Source: Enterococcus canis NBRC 100695 | Lineage (GTDB): Bacteria; Bacillota; Bacilli; Lactobacillales; Enterococcaceae | Direction: 5' to 3' | NCBI RefSeq assembly: GCF_001544375.1 | Contig: NZ_BCQJ01000001.1 | Location: 294,275-358,274, forward strand | Length of the DNA: 64,000 nucleotides | In this document: piece after piece, positions 46,213 to 54,187 of the stretch | Layout of the letters: the number at the start of each line of letters is the position of its first letter | How positions within the stretch are numbered: position 1 is the stretch's first letter | Translations under genes and position numbers: made by a program | The notes under the pieces: model-generated | What the model was told of the DNA's origin: nothing | Database searches by the model: none | Seen by the model: only the letters and a program-made list of their open reading frames with translations

Positions 46213-46248
46213 TAGAAAGAGTCAATAACCTACTATTGACTCTTTCTA
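46213..46248 (-). other. Intercistronic stem-loop after the binding-protein gene
   Basis: A perfect 15-bp stem (46213-46227 against 46234-46248) with a 6-nt loop lacks a T tract. It probably protects the binding-protein mRNA or partly terminates. Confidence 0.6.
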
Positions 46249-46257
46249 ATCACTTGA

Positions 46258-47526
46258 TTATTTGTTAGAGCTATCTTTTGAAATTTTATCGGTTACTTCT
46301 TTTTGCATATTCGTTAAGAAGTCATCTACTTTTTGTTTGCCGAAAATTGTATCAAAGCCATGAGCATCCAAATACTCAGAAACATACCCATTATATTTGT
46401 AGTCAAAAATGCTCAATGTTTCTTGTTGCTCTGGTGTAGATAGGAAGATAGATTGTGGCATTTCTTTATATTCTTCATTGTTCAAAATATCGAGTGTAGC
46501 TGGATTTTGTCCTGCTTTTGCCCATTCTAGTGAGTTTGTCCGCAACCAATTGATAAATTCCATAATGCCTTTTGTTTTTTCTTCAGAACGAGCTTCATTT
46601 TTAAACATGACGAATTGGTGTGAAGAAGCCCAGTTAACCGTTTTAGACAAGTCGTCCGACAATTGCGGAGAATTGGTCAAGCCCCAGTCAAATTTTGCTT
46701 CTTTGATATTATTTTGCAGCCAGATACCTTCTGGGAAGAACAGTAGCTTACCTGCCAAGAATAGCTGCGTAGGATCCTCACCATCTTTCGTCGTCAAACC
46801 ATCTTTATACAGATCAGCCCACAAGCTAATAGCATTTTTGGACGCTTCTGTATCCAACGTTGGCGCTGTACCATCTTCCGTCAAAGCACCGCCCTCTTGT
46901 TTCATAAGTGACAAGAAGTTTGGTTTTACCCAAGTTACCGCAATGCCGCGAACATCATCATTCTTCGCTTTGGCAGCTGCTTCTTTAACTTCATCAAATG
47001 TTAAAATATTGTCATCCAATGCAGTTGGCGCATATTTCTCTAGCAATTCTTTATTGTAATAGGTTCCCCAGTTATGAATATCTAATGGCAAGCTGTATCG
47101 TGAACCATCAAGCTCCCCAAGATTCCAAGCTTCGCCTACATAGTTTTCAGCTTTAATATCTGGATAGTCAGCAAGAAGATCATCATAAGTTTCCAACATG
47201 TCATTGTCTTTGTATTGTTTGATTCGTTCAGCGTGAACAATATTCAAATCTGGAATATTCTTTCCTGAGTTAACAACAGTTGGAATTTTCGTGTACATAT
47301 CCCCTTCTTTTAAAGAAACATTTTTAATTTTGAATTCAGGATTTGTTTTGTTGTACTCATCAATCATTTTTTTCATATTGGAGCCATCAGCACCAACAAA
47401 TGGATTCCAAAAAGTGATCTCTTTGCTATCAGCGTTCGAAGAACCTGAACCTCCGCCACAACCAGCCAACATCGTTGCACACATTCCTACCGCCAAAGCA
47501 ATTCCAGCAATTTTTCTTAGTTTCAT
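46258..47526 (-). CDS. Extracellular sugar-binding lipoprotein of the ABC importer
   Basis: A 422-residue family 1 solute-binding protein. Residues 1-23 are a lipoprotein signal ending in MLAGC, with Cys23 lipidated, followed by a GGGSGSSN linker. The core has the typical EITFWNPFVGADGSNMKKMIDEYN start, LNIVHAERIKQY, and HQFVMFKNEARSEEKTKGIMEFINWL near the end. ATG 47526 is chosen because GGAGG lies six bases upstream; the ATG at 47532 touches that site. First gene of the operon. Confidence 0.93.
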   Translation of the reverse strand: MKLRKIAGIALAVGMCATMLAGCGGGSGSSNADSKEITFWNPFVGADGSNMKKMIDEYNKTNPEFKIKNVSLKEGDMYTKIPTVVNSGKNIPDLNIVHAERIKQYKDNDMLETYDDLLADYPDIKAENYVGEAWNLGELDGSRYSLPLDIHNWGTYYNKELLEKYAPTALDDNILTFDEVKEAAAKAKNDDVRGIAVTWVKPNFLSLMKQEGGALTEDGTAPTLDTEASKNAISLWADLYKDGLTTKDGEDPTQLFLAGKLLFFPEGIWLQNNIKEAKFDWGLTNSPQLSDDLSKTVNWASSHQFVMFKNEARSEEKTKGIMEFINWLRTNSLEWAKAGQNPATLDILNNEEYKEMPQSIFLSTPEQQETLSIFDYKYNGYVSEYLDAHGFDTIFGKQKVDDFLTNMQKEVTDKISKDSSNK

Positions 47527-47584
47527 AGTCATCCTCCGTTTTACATAATAGTTAATTTTACTTTTAATAACTCTCTCTTCTCAA

Positions 47585-47600
47585 TTAACTATTTAGTAAA
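47585..47600 (-). promoter_or_regulatory. Operator 1 of the ArsR-type regulator (importer promoter)
   Basis: TTAACTATTTAGTAAA matches the perfect dyad at 47737 in 13 of 16 positions. On the minus strand it lies directly upstream of a TTGAGA -35, which pairs with TAAAAT at 18 bp, a position suited to activation. Confidence 0.55.
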
Positions 47601-47642
47601 TTTAATGTTTTATTCTTGGTGCACATTTAAAATACCAATTGT

Positions 47643-47656
47643 TGCAAACGCTGTCA
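47643..47656 (+). promoter_or_regulatory. cre site between the importer operon and its regulator
   Basis: TGCAAACGCTGTCA matches TGWAANCGNTNWCA at 13 of 14 positions. It sits in the divergent promoter region. Confidence 0.65.
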
Positions 47657-47683
47657 ACGCTATATTGTGGCTTTTTATCAAAA

Positions 47684-47699
47684 ACAACTAGTAAGTTAA
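47684..47699 (+). promoter_or_regulatory. Operator 2 of the ArsR-type regulator
   Basis: ACAACTAGTAAGTTAA has the half-sites AACT-N4-AGTT of the dyad at 47737. It overlaps the -35 region of the regulator gene, whose -10 is TATAAT (47713-47718). Confidence 0.5.
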
Positions 47700-47736
47700 T
47701 GATGAAATGTAGTATAATTACTTGTGAAGAAATCGT

Positions 47737-47752
47737 TTAACTTATTAGTTAA
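47737..47752 (+). promoter_or_regulatory. Operator 3 of the ArsR-type regulator
   Basis: TTAACTTATTAGTTAA is a perfect dyad with 6-bp arms between the -10 box and the GGAGG site, suited to autorepression. Confidence 0.6.
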
Positions 47753-47772
47753 TTATATGGAGGTGTTTTTAG

Positions 47773-48684
47773 ATGGAATTAGACTTAGGGAAACTGTCAT
47801 TGCCTGTCTTTGAAGCATTGGCAAGTGAAACAAGATTAAAGATCATTCACTTTATCGGTAGTGAAAAAAAGAGCATTGGTGAAATTGCGAACCACTTACA
47901 TATGAGCAGTGCCATTACAACTCGTCACGTTCAACAGATGGAAGATGCCGGCTTACTAGCATCTGAACGCGGAATAGGGAAAAATCGCAACAAAAAAATG
48001 GTGTATCTAAAGGTCGATGATATCCATATTTCTTTTCCTGAAAGAATTTATCAAGAATTTCAGTTACATTCGACCGATTTAAAACTAGGACATTTCACAG
48101 ATTTTAAAGTTGCTCCTACTTGCGGACTTGCAACAGTCAAAGAAGTCGTTGGCAAATCCGATGATCCGAAGTATTTCATGGATGCACAACGAGTCGATGC
48201 AGCTTTATTATGGTTCTCAACTGGTTTTGTCGAATATAAGGTGCCAAATCTCTTAACCGAAAATGAGTCACCTGAATTATTAGAAATCAGCTTTGAGATT
48301 GCTTCAGAATTTCCCCTCTCAAATAATATCTGGCCAAGTGATATTTCGATTTTTGTCAATGATGTGCGCGTAGCTGTTTATACAGTACCGGGAAACTTTT
48401 CTGATATCCGTGGACGTTACACGCCAGAGTGGTGGGATTCACATTTTAGCCAATATGGTCTTTTGAAGCATGTTCGTATCAATAAAATCGACACCGGCAT
48501 TGACGGGGAAGCCTACTCTGAGGTCACGATAGACGACTTAAATCTTTCTGAGCAACCATTTATCAAACTACGTTTTGAAGTCGAGGAGCATGCGAAACAT
48601 AAAGGCGGACTCACCCTCTTTGGCAAGGGCTTTGGCAACCACAATCAAAATATTTTGATTAATACTTATTATCTCGACAAATGA
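47773..48684 (+). CDS. ArsR-type HTH regulator with C-terminal sensor domain
   Basis: A 303-residue regulator of uncommon build. Residues 10-80 form an ArsR-like winged helix (LPVFEALASETRLKIIHFIG, KSIGEIANHLHMSSAITTRHVQQMEDAGLLAS). The following 210 residues form a beta-rich domain with PTCGLATVKEVVG, EYKVPNLL, VAVYTVPGNFSDIRGRYTPEWW and a final LTLFGKGFGNHNQNILI, which looks like a jelly-roll ligand domain. Metal-binding ArsR cysteine motifs are absent. It is divergent from the sugar importer/GH2 operon with three matching operators between them, so sugar-responsive control of that operon is inferred. Confidence 0.8.
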   Translation: MELDLGKLSLPVFEALASETRLKIIHFIGSEKKSIGEIANHLHMSSAITTRHVQQMEDAGLLASERGIGKNRNKKMVYLKVDDIHISFPERIYQEFQLHSTDLKLGHFTDFKVAPTCGLATVKEVVGKSDDPKYFMDAQRVDAALLWFSTGFVEYKVPNLLTENESPELLEISFEIASEFPLSNNIWPSDISIFVNDVRVAVYTVPGNFSDIRGRYTPEWWDSHFSQYGLLKHVRINKIDTGIDGEAYSEVTIDDLNLSEQPFIKLRFEVEEHAKHKGGLTLFGKGFGNHNQNILINTYYLDK

Positions 48685-48725
48685 AAAAGATCATCCGCCA
48701 AGTTAAACTGGTGGATGATCTTTTT
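48685..48725 (+). terminator. Terminator of the ArsR-type gene
   Basis: AAAAGATCATCCGCCA pairs with TGGTGGATGATCTTTT (one G-U/mismatch) over an 8-nt loop, followed by T residues. Confidence 0.8.
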
Positions 48726-48731
48726 ACTTGT

Positions 48732-49307
48732 CTATTGAATTACAAGTGATTCGTCATGACTTGCCTTCATTTCATAGGATTTTACTGCGCTAATTTTATT
48801 AGGAGGCCAATAGATGTACGACACCTGACCAATAATACTTTCCCTTGAAATCGCGCCGAACATACGACTATCTTTAGAGACTTCGCGGTTGTCTCCCATT
48901 ACAAAGTAGGCGTCCTCTGGCACTTGGTAATGATCGATGGACGCACCCGCTTCTTCCATAGAAGTTGAGGCAAGATAGGGTTCTACAACTTTTTGGCCAT
49001 CTATCATCAGCTGACCCTCTTGATAATGAACGGTTTCTCCTGGTAAGCCAATCACACGTTTGACATACTGCTTGCCTTTTTCGTCAGGTGCATCAAAAAT
49101 AACAATGTCAAAACGTTTAACCTTTTGTTGCCGCAGCCCGACCACTCGTTCTTGCGTCACCAACGTCGGGGCCATTGAACTACCCTCAATCGCACTCAAA
49201 TTGAGCACTCTTTGCGTTAGAAAAACGAGCCCCACAATCACTAAAAGATAAAACAGAAAATCTCCTTTGCAAAAGAGTATTCTGATACCCTTCCTTAGCT
49301 TATTCAT
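48732..49307 (-). CDS. lepB: Type I signal peptidase
   Basis: A 191-residue S26 peptidase that removes signal peptides. One N-terminal membrane anchor (residues 17-36) is followed by IEGSSMAPTL with nucleophile Ser44, KQYVKRVIGLPGE with general base Lys83, and GDNREVSKDSRMFG near the C-terminus. Length is typical of Gram-positive SipS-type enzymes. The ATG lies within the end of the DUF975 gene (8-nt overlap), so it is translationally coupled. Last gene of a four-gene operon. Confidence 0.95.
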   Translation of the reverse strand: MNKLRKGIRILFCKGDFLFYLLVIVGLVFLTQRVLNLSAIEGSSMAPTLVTQERVVGLRQQKVKRFDIVIFDAPDEKGKQYVKRVIGLPGETVHYQEGQLMIDGQKVVEPYLASTSMEEAGASIDHYQVPEDAYFVMGDNREVSKDSRMFGAISRESIIGQVSYIYWPPNKISAVKSYEMKASHDESLVIQ

Positions 49308-50058
49308 CTCTCTTAACTTCCATCTGTTCCGTCAAATACTGATAAAATCTGGCAAAAACAAAAGCTTGATATAAAGCTAAAATACTAAAGCCGATAATAA
49401 AAAGAATACCGAAAATTAAGCAAATTAATAACCTAAACCCACTAGCCGCTTCTGTAAAGAAACTGCTGATAAAAATCGGAAGACTGGCGAAACTGCTTAA
49501 TAGAAAAGTATAACCAACAAAAGAAAATTGGATTTTAAAATACGTCCATTTATGACCTTTCATTAGTTGATTACTCTGCTTGAGAGCTTGGCGAAAGGTT
49601 ACCTTGGTCCCTTGCGCACGTCCCTCCATAAAAATATAAAAGGCTTGCGAATAGCCATAGCTTTTGATGATTCCCGGAATAATCAACAAACAGGACCACA
49701 AAAAAGTAAAAATCACGTGAGCTAAAGTCAGCCCTAAAAGTGCGCAGTATTCTGGTAGTCCCTTGACCCAGACTGGCCGCCAAGTACTATCAATGCCTCC
49801 CTCACGACAAATCTGCAAAGACTTGTATAAGCTATCTGCTAAAAAGGGTAATAATAACAGCATGCCAATCATGGCAACCGCGGAAATCATGGACGATTCT
49901 GATTCTTTCGTTAAGCCTACCAACTTATAATGAGAAAATATTTGCAATAAAGCAAACAGACCCCAAAAGACTGTTAGTCCGGCTAAACTATTGTAATGCT
50001 TTTTTAGTAATGCTTTGATTCTCGTTTTTTCTTCTTTACGCTTATACAACCTGCTCAT
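49300..50058 (-). CDS. DUF975-family membrane protein
   Basis: A 252-residue protein with about five or six membrane helices after a basic N-terminus (SRLYKRKEEKTRIKALLKKH). The cysteine-containing LPEYCALLGLTLAHVIFTFLW-type helix and SYGYSQAFYIFMEG segment fit the DUF975 family of Firmicutes, which is of unknown function. It overlaps lepB by eight bases and follows the ferredoxin-like gene by 28 nt. Confidence 0.8.
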   Translation of the reverse strand: MSRLYKRKEEKTRIKALLKKHYNSLAGLTVFWGLFALLQIFSHYKLVGLTKESESSMISAVAMIGMLLLLPFLADSLYKSLQICREGGIDSTWRPVWVKGLPEYCALLGLTLAHVIFTFLWSCLLIIPGIIKSYGYSQAFYIFMEGRAQGTKVTFRQALKQSNQLMKGHKWTYFKIQFSFVGYTFLLSSFASLPIFISSFFTEAASGFRLLICLIFGILFIIGFSILALYQAFVFARFYQYLTEQMEVKRDE

Positions 50059-50086
50059 TCCCTTAACAAATTTTCTTTTTACGTTA

Positions 50087-50314
50087 CTATTTCACGCGAT
50101 ATTTCAGTGCTCCACTGGGGCAAGTATCAATCACGTCGGTTAGTTGCCCAACCTCACCATTGTCTGGCATAATCCAAGGTCGACGTCCCACTTCAAACAC
50201 GGCTGGGTTTCCTTTTACACATTTAGCCGCATGCTGACACATTCCTTGATGGTAATAAACATCCATTTTTTCTCCGCTATACTTGCGGTACCCAGCTTGT
50301 AACCATTCTTCCAT
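50087..50314 (-). CDS. YjdI-like (4Fe-4S) mono-cluster protein
   Basis: A 75-residue Fer4_19 protein. Cysteines occur in GMCQHAAKCVKGNP and in DTCPSGALKY, the pattern of the YjdI family, which carries one iron-sulfur cluster. Its electron partner is unknown. ATG 50314 is preferred because AAAGG lies ten bases upstream; a GTG at 50323 overlaps the previous stop and sits too near the site. It lies between a TMEM175-type gene and DUF975. Confidence 0.85.
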   Translation of the reverse strand: MEEWLQAGYRKYSGEKMDVYYHQGMCQHAAKCVKGNPAVFEVGRRPWIMPDNGEVGQLTDVIDTCPSGALKYRVK

Positions 50315-50322
50315 AACTAACA

Positions 50323-50910
50323 CTACCTTTCATTTTCAATATGTAATCGTTCTGCTAATTTTTCTGGAATAAACCACAATAACAGCCCACAGCCATTGAT
50401 AATCAAGATCCAGACCGGTGCAACCAAATAGCCAATAAGAATTGCGATAATATTTAAACTGATCGTCACAATCAGTTTAGGATAAGAGGCGGCTAATTGG
50501 TGAACCTTTGAGTTAGCCCCATTGACCCGTACTAAAGAACGGACTAAGGCGTAATAGCTGACATCAGCGACTAATATTAAAATCCCATAGAGCACTTGTG
50601 GCGCCAAGGACATTGGAAATTCACTGACCCAAGCAGTGGCGAATGGAAATGAGGTCAACGCAAAAATAAGGCAATTGTTGGCCCATAAAGTCCCGCCATC
50701 CACTTTGCGGACTAACTGAAACAGGTGGTGGTGGTTATTCCAGTAAATTGCCAACATGACGAAGCTGACTAAGTAGATTACAAGCTCATGCTCAATGCCA
50801 CTAAAAGCTAGAAAACTGTCATTTTCTGGCGTATGTAGTTCCAACACTAAAATCGTCATCACGATGGCGATAATAGCATCCGTAAAAGCTTCAATTCGAT
50901 TTTTCGGCAT
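50323..50910 (-). CDS. TMEM175-family potassium channel-like protein
   Basis: A 195-residue membrane protein with six helices. The family motif in helix 1, here RIEAFTDAIIAIVMTILVLEL, and YWNNHHHLFQLV after helix 2 are clear. Bacterial members are potassium-permeable channels that act as tetramers. The start follows a GGAGGA stretch. It heads the operon with the YjdI-like, DUF975 and lepB genes; the functional link is not obvious. Confidence 0.88.
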   Translation of the reverse strand: MPKNRIEAFTDAIIAIVMTILVLELHTPENDSFLAFSGIEHELVIYLVSFVMLAIYWNNHHHLFQLVRKVDGGTLWANNCLIFALTSFPFATAWVSEFPMSLAPQVLYGILILVADVSYYALVRSLVRVNGANSKVHQLAASYPKLIVTISLNIIAILIGYLVAPVWILIINGCGLLLWFIPEKLAERLHIENER

Positions 50911-51051
50911 ATCTTTTCCTCCTCTTTTTGGAATATCCTTATATTAGGGGAAAATCACATTTTTTTCTCTTTTAAATTTTGCAAATATTGTAAAAAAATA
51001 AACAGAAAGTTTGCCCATCATTAAGTACTTGGCAATTTTTTTCTACACAAC

Positions 51052-51079
51052 AAAAAAACCGACTAGAAGTCTAGTCGGT
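51052..51079 (-). terminator. Terminator of the alsE/PTS operon
   Basis: ACCGACTAGA pairs with TCTAGTCGGT and T7 follows on the minus strand. Confidence 0.85.
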
Positions 51080-51103
51080 AATCGTTTAATTTAGGAGTTG
51101 GCT

Positions 51104-51796
51104 TTATACCAGCACTTTTCCGGTCATTTCTTGATAATCCGTCATCATGATTTCCCACGATGTTTCGATTGAATCGTCTAAGCCGAATAAGCCACTACGA
51201 CCGACGATATAAATATCGGGACCTGCTTCATCGATGCGTTTGAAGGAACGGCGATTGGATGAGCCATCCATTTCAATAACATATTGATAACCATGCTGCT
51301 CACGTAATTCTCTTAGCTCAACAATTTTATCTAAGGCGCCTTCAATGAAGCGCTGCCCAGCAAAACCAGGGTCAACTGTCATAATAGTGACTTTATCCAG
51401 CAAGTCGATATAAGGCAAGATCATTTGAACAGGCGTTTCAGGATTTAAAACAATACCTGCTTTTAAGCCCGCATCATGAATCTGATCAATCAAGCGAAAC
51501 GCTAAACCATCTAATACCTCAGCGTGCATACAAATCCATTCACAATTAATATCAATCAGCTGTTGGACCCAAAAGGCTGGTTCTGTTACCATCAAGTGAG
51601 CTGAGATGGGCAATGTACTGATTTTACGGATTTCTTGGATGAACCAAGGCGATAAGCTAATGTTCGGCACATAATGGCCATCCATAATATCCACATGGTA
51701 GGAGTCCGCGTGTTCATTTAAAAACAAAATCTGTTCCTTGAATTTATCTAAATCCATCGTCATTAGTGATGGGGAAAATTCTACTTTTTTTGGCAT
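51104..51796 (-). CDS. alsE: D-allulose-6-phosphate 3-epimerase-like protein
   Basis: A 230-residue ribulose-phosphate epimerase-fold enzyme. FSPSLMTMDLDKFKEQI, YHVDIMDGHYVPNISLSPWF, HLMVTEP, LNPETPV and TVMTVDPGFAGQ-like IMTVDPGFAGQRF align closely with E. coli AlsE as I recall it, better than with Rpe. The metal-binding His/Asp residues are kept. The product would be fructose 6-phosphate. ATG 51796 is chosen with GAGGAG at seven bases. It is the last gene of a PTS operon, so it probably processes the PTS product. Confidence 0.88.
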   Translation of the reverse strand: MPKKVEFSPSLMTMDLDKFKEQILFLNEHADSYHVDIMDGHYVPNISLSPWFIQEIRKISTLPISAHLMVTEPAFWVQQLIDINCEWICMHAEVLDGLAFRLIDQIHDAGLKAGIVLNPETPVQMILPYIDLLDKVTIMTVDPGFAGQRFIEGALDKIVELRELREQHGYQYVIEMDGSSNRRSFKRIDEAGPDIYIVGRSGLFGLDDSIETSWEIMMTDYQEMTGKVLV

Positions 51797-51817
51797 ACTC
51801 ATGCTCCTCTGTTCTTA

Positions 51818-52918
51818 TTAGAAAATTTGAATATCATCTAAGCTGATATCGTCTTCTTCGATTTGTGCTTGGACATCAATATCTTCCTGTGTCACATTTT
51901 TCTTGATCAAGGCTAACGTTACACCTGTCACCAAGATATTCACCACTAATGCTGCCACACCAGCCCATGGCCGTGACATTGTCGGTAACATTAAAACACC
52001 ACCAAATGGAACTGTCGCGTCTGCACCTAACAGCATAGATACCGCACCACCGGCTGCTCCCCCAACTGCTGTCGCAATCAAGCCACGCATAATATCATTC
52101 ATAACAATTGGGATGACGCCTTCGACAATATTGATCACACCCATCGGAACTGCTGACTTCAATGTTTCCACTTCAACCGGTGTGTAGATATTCTTTTTGA
52201 ACAATTTCCCAATGAAATAGGCCAAACCAAAACCAATTGGTGTCGCAGTATTGACTAACTGCAAGGCTGTAATTGGTCCATTGATTCCTTCTGCCTGCAT
52301 TGTTAACACAAAAGCGAAAACTGTTTTGTTGATAGGACCACCATAATCGATTCCGCTTAGTAAACCAACGACGCCACCGAACACTAATAACGAAGAAGAA
52401 CCTAAGCTGTTAAGCGCACCTGTCAGTAATCCTGTTAAAGCTGCAATCGGTGAACCAATGATATAAATCATCGCAAAGCCGCCAATGATTGAGGTTAAGA
52501 AAGGAATGATTAAGGTTGGCATCAAACCCTTTGCCCAATTCGGAACTTTTACATGTTTCAAAATAGCAACTGCTAGAAAACCTGCAACGTAACCGCCTAA
52601 AATTCCACCAATAAAACCTGCTCCGATTGCATTAGCAGTCAAACCGATAATAAAACCTGGTGCCACACCTGGTTTTTCAGCAATAGAGTATGCAATTCCC
52701 GTCGAAATTACTACTGGTAAAAGTCCAAGTCCAGCACCACCCATCGTTGCTAGCTCATCCCAGATAGAAAACTCACCTTGTACCAATGTTCCTTGTGCAC
52801 TTCCGCCCATTGCCATCCCGATAGCGATCAAAAAACCAGCGCCACAGACAATTGGAATTAAATAAGAAATTGCGGTTAATAAATGCCCCTTTAAATTCAA
52901 TGCTTTGATCTTTTCCAT
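51818..52918 (-). CDS. PTS fructose-family EIIC
   Basis: A 366-residue membrane channel subunit with about nine or ten helices. LTAISYLIPIVCGAGFLIAIGMAMGG at the start, GVAPGFIIGL, GGILGGYVAGFLA, and PFGGVLMLPTMSRPW near the end fit the fructose/mannitol superfamily EIIC. It is encoded separately from EIIB and EIIA. The sugar is inferred from the adjacent alsE-type gene to be allulose, allose or a similar ketose. Confidence 0.92.
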   Translation of the reverse strand: MEKIKALNLKGHLLTAISYLIPIVCGAGFLIAIGMAMGGSAQGTLVQGEFSIWDELATMGGAGLGLLPVVISTGIAYSIAEKPGVAPGFIIGLTANAIGAGFIGGILGGYVAGFLAVAILKHVKVPNWAKGLMPTLIIPFLTSIIGGFAMIYIIGSPIAALTGLLTGALNSLGSSSLLVFGGVVGLLSGIDYGGPINKTVFAFVLTMQAEGINGPITALQLVNTATPIGFGLAYFIGKLFKKNIYTPVEVETLKSAVPMGVINIVEGVIPIVMNDIMRGLIATAVGGAAGGAVSMLLGADATVPFGGVLMLPTMSRPWAGVAALVVNILVTGVTLALIKKNVTQEDIDVQAQIEEDDISLDDIQIF

Positions 52919-52943
52919 TCTTTCGTTCCTCCTACCCCTTCAG

Positions 52944-53261
52944 TTATGCAGTTACGCTAATAACTTCTTTTGCTTTTTCCAATAATTTTGTTGGTGACTT
53001 AATGGCAACCTCAGTCGGCACTTGGATAACACGTTTACCCTCAAATCGTTCTCTTCCACCAACTTTTACATCCACTGCCAAAATTACAACGTCGGCTTCG
53101 CTGATTGCTTCTGCAGTCAACTCATTTTCACGTCCAATTGTTCCTTGGGTTTCCACATGAATGTCATACCCCATCTTCTTAGCGGCATTCTCCAATTTTT
53201 CTTGCGCGATATACGTGTGGGCAATCCCGACTGTACAAGCACAAACTGCAACGATTTTCAT
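52944..53261 (-). CDS. PTS fructose-family EIIB
   Basis: A 105-residue EIIB. The phosphocysteine is Cys9 in CACTVGIAHTYIAQEKLE, the fructose-type P-loop. VILAVDVKVGGRERFEGK follows, as in FruA EIIB domains. It takes phosphate from the neighbouring EIIA and passes it to sugar carried by EIIC. It lies 25 nt before the EIIC gene and 30 nt after the EIIA gene. Confidence 0.94.
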   Translation of the reverse strand: MKIVAVCACTVGIAHTYIAQEKLENAAKKMGYDIHVETQGTIGRENELTAEAISEADVVILAVDVKVGGRERFEGKRVIQVPTEVAIKSPTKLLEKAKEVISVTA

Positions 53262-53291
53262 AAATAATTCCTCCTGATAAGTTTGATAGTT

Positions 53292-53744
53292 TTATAAACC
53301 AAATGCCTCAATCACTTGATCAGCATCTTTAGCCTGTAGTAAATTAGCTGTTACTTCATCATTCCCCAGCTTGCGAGCAAACAACGATAATAATTTCAAA
53401 TGTTGTTGCGCACCAGCAGTGTCATTTCCAACAGCGAATAAAATGATTCCTTTAACACCGTTGCCATCTAATGTTTCCCAAGAAATCTCCTCATTTAGAA
53501 CCCCGATAGCCACTCCGACTTCTTTTACATAGGCACTTTTACCATGTGGTATCGCAATATAGTTTCCGATACCTGTCATTCCTTCCGCTTCGCGTGCATA
53601 GATATCTTGGATAAAACCTTTCGTTTCCGTAATATAATCCGCTTCCAATAATAAGGTTGCTAATTGTTGCAATACGTCCTCTTTATTAGTGGCGTTCATA
53701 TTTGTTTTAACGATTTTGGGATCAATGATTGTTGTAACTTCCAT
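53292..53744 (-). CDS. PTS fructose-family EIIA
   Basis: A 150-residue EIIA-2 domain protein. The phosphorylated residue is His67 in NYIAIPHGKSAYV. The family frame REAEGMTGIG just before it and LLSLFARKLGNDEV after it are intact. ATG 53744 is preferred (AAAGGA eight bases before) over an ATG at 53753 that overlaps the previous stop. It is the transport EIIA of this operon; the divergent protein at 53750-54187 probably serves the regulator. Confidence 0.92.
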   Translation of the reverse strand: MEVTTIIDPKIVKTNMNATNKEDVLQQLATLLLEADYITETKGFIQDIYAREAEGMTGIGNYIAIPHGKSAYVKEVGVAIGVLNEEISWETLDGNGVKGIILFAVGNDTAGAQQHLKLLSLFARKLGNDEVTANLLQAKDADQVIEAFGL

Positions 53745-53749
53745 TTTTA

Positions 53750-54187
53750 TCATCCTTTCAATAGTTGCTTGATTTCCTGGTCGACAGTTAACCCGTCTGC
53801 TCTCATGATTCGATCTACGAAGTCTTCGTTCGCTAATGCTTGCATCAGGCGTTTAATTTTTAAAAGATTTGTCTTTGTTTCTGATTTTCGTATAAAAAGA
53901 AATAGCACAGTTTGTACCATTTGCCCCTGTTCCCAAGAGATATCATTGACCAACCGGATCCTTAAAAGCAATGGTTGTGTCAAAAAGTTACTCTCAATAT
54001 GTGGAACGGCGAAGCCTGTTTCAATAAGAGTACTGCCAGCTGTCTCCCTTAGGTACAATTCTCTTAGTAACATCTGTTCATCTGTTACAATCCCCTTTTT
54101 GTTCAACAGCTCAACAACCAGTTCAAATAACTGCTCTTTAGAAGTACTGGCTACACCTTGCCACGATTCATACAAATTAGTTGGCAT
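53750..54187 (-). CDS. EIIA-like protein, probable detached regulatory domain
   Basis: A 145-residue protein with an EIIA-2-like fold: LRELYLRETAGSTLIETGFAVPHIESNF places the candidate phospho-His at 63. Compared with the transport EIIA, the loop HIES lacks the usual HGK/HG form. Such domains normally end MtlR-type PRD regulators. Here the gene starts inside the end of the PRD regulator (ATGCCAACTAA overlap, 11 nt), so it looks like a regulator EIIA domain made as a separate, coupled protein. Confidence 0.75.
   Translation of the reverse strand: MPTNLYESWQGVASTSKEQLFELVVELLNKKGIVTDEQMLLRELYLRETAGSTLIETGFAVPHIESNFLTQPLLLRIRLVNDISWEQGQMVQTVLFLFIRKSETKTNLLKIKRLMQALANEDFVDRIMRADGLTVDQEIKQLLKG

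Noticed and set aside
46409-47059. 216-codon plus-strand open frame
   Set aside because: It lies wholly antisense within the sugar-binding lipoprotein gene, which has clear family motifs. The composition of the frame is what a reversed codon pattern gives.
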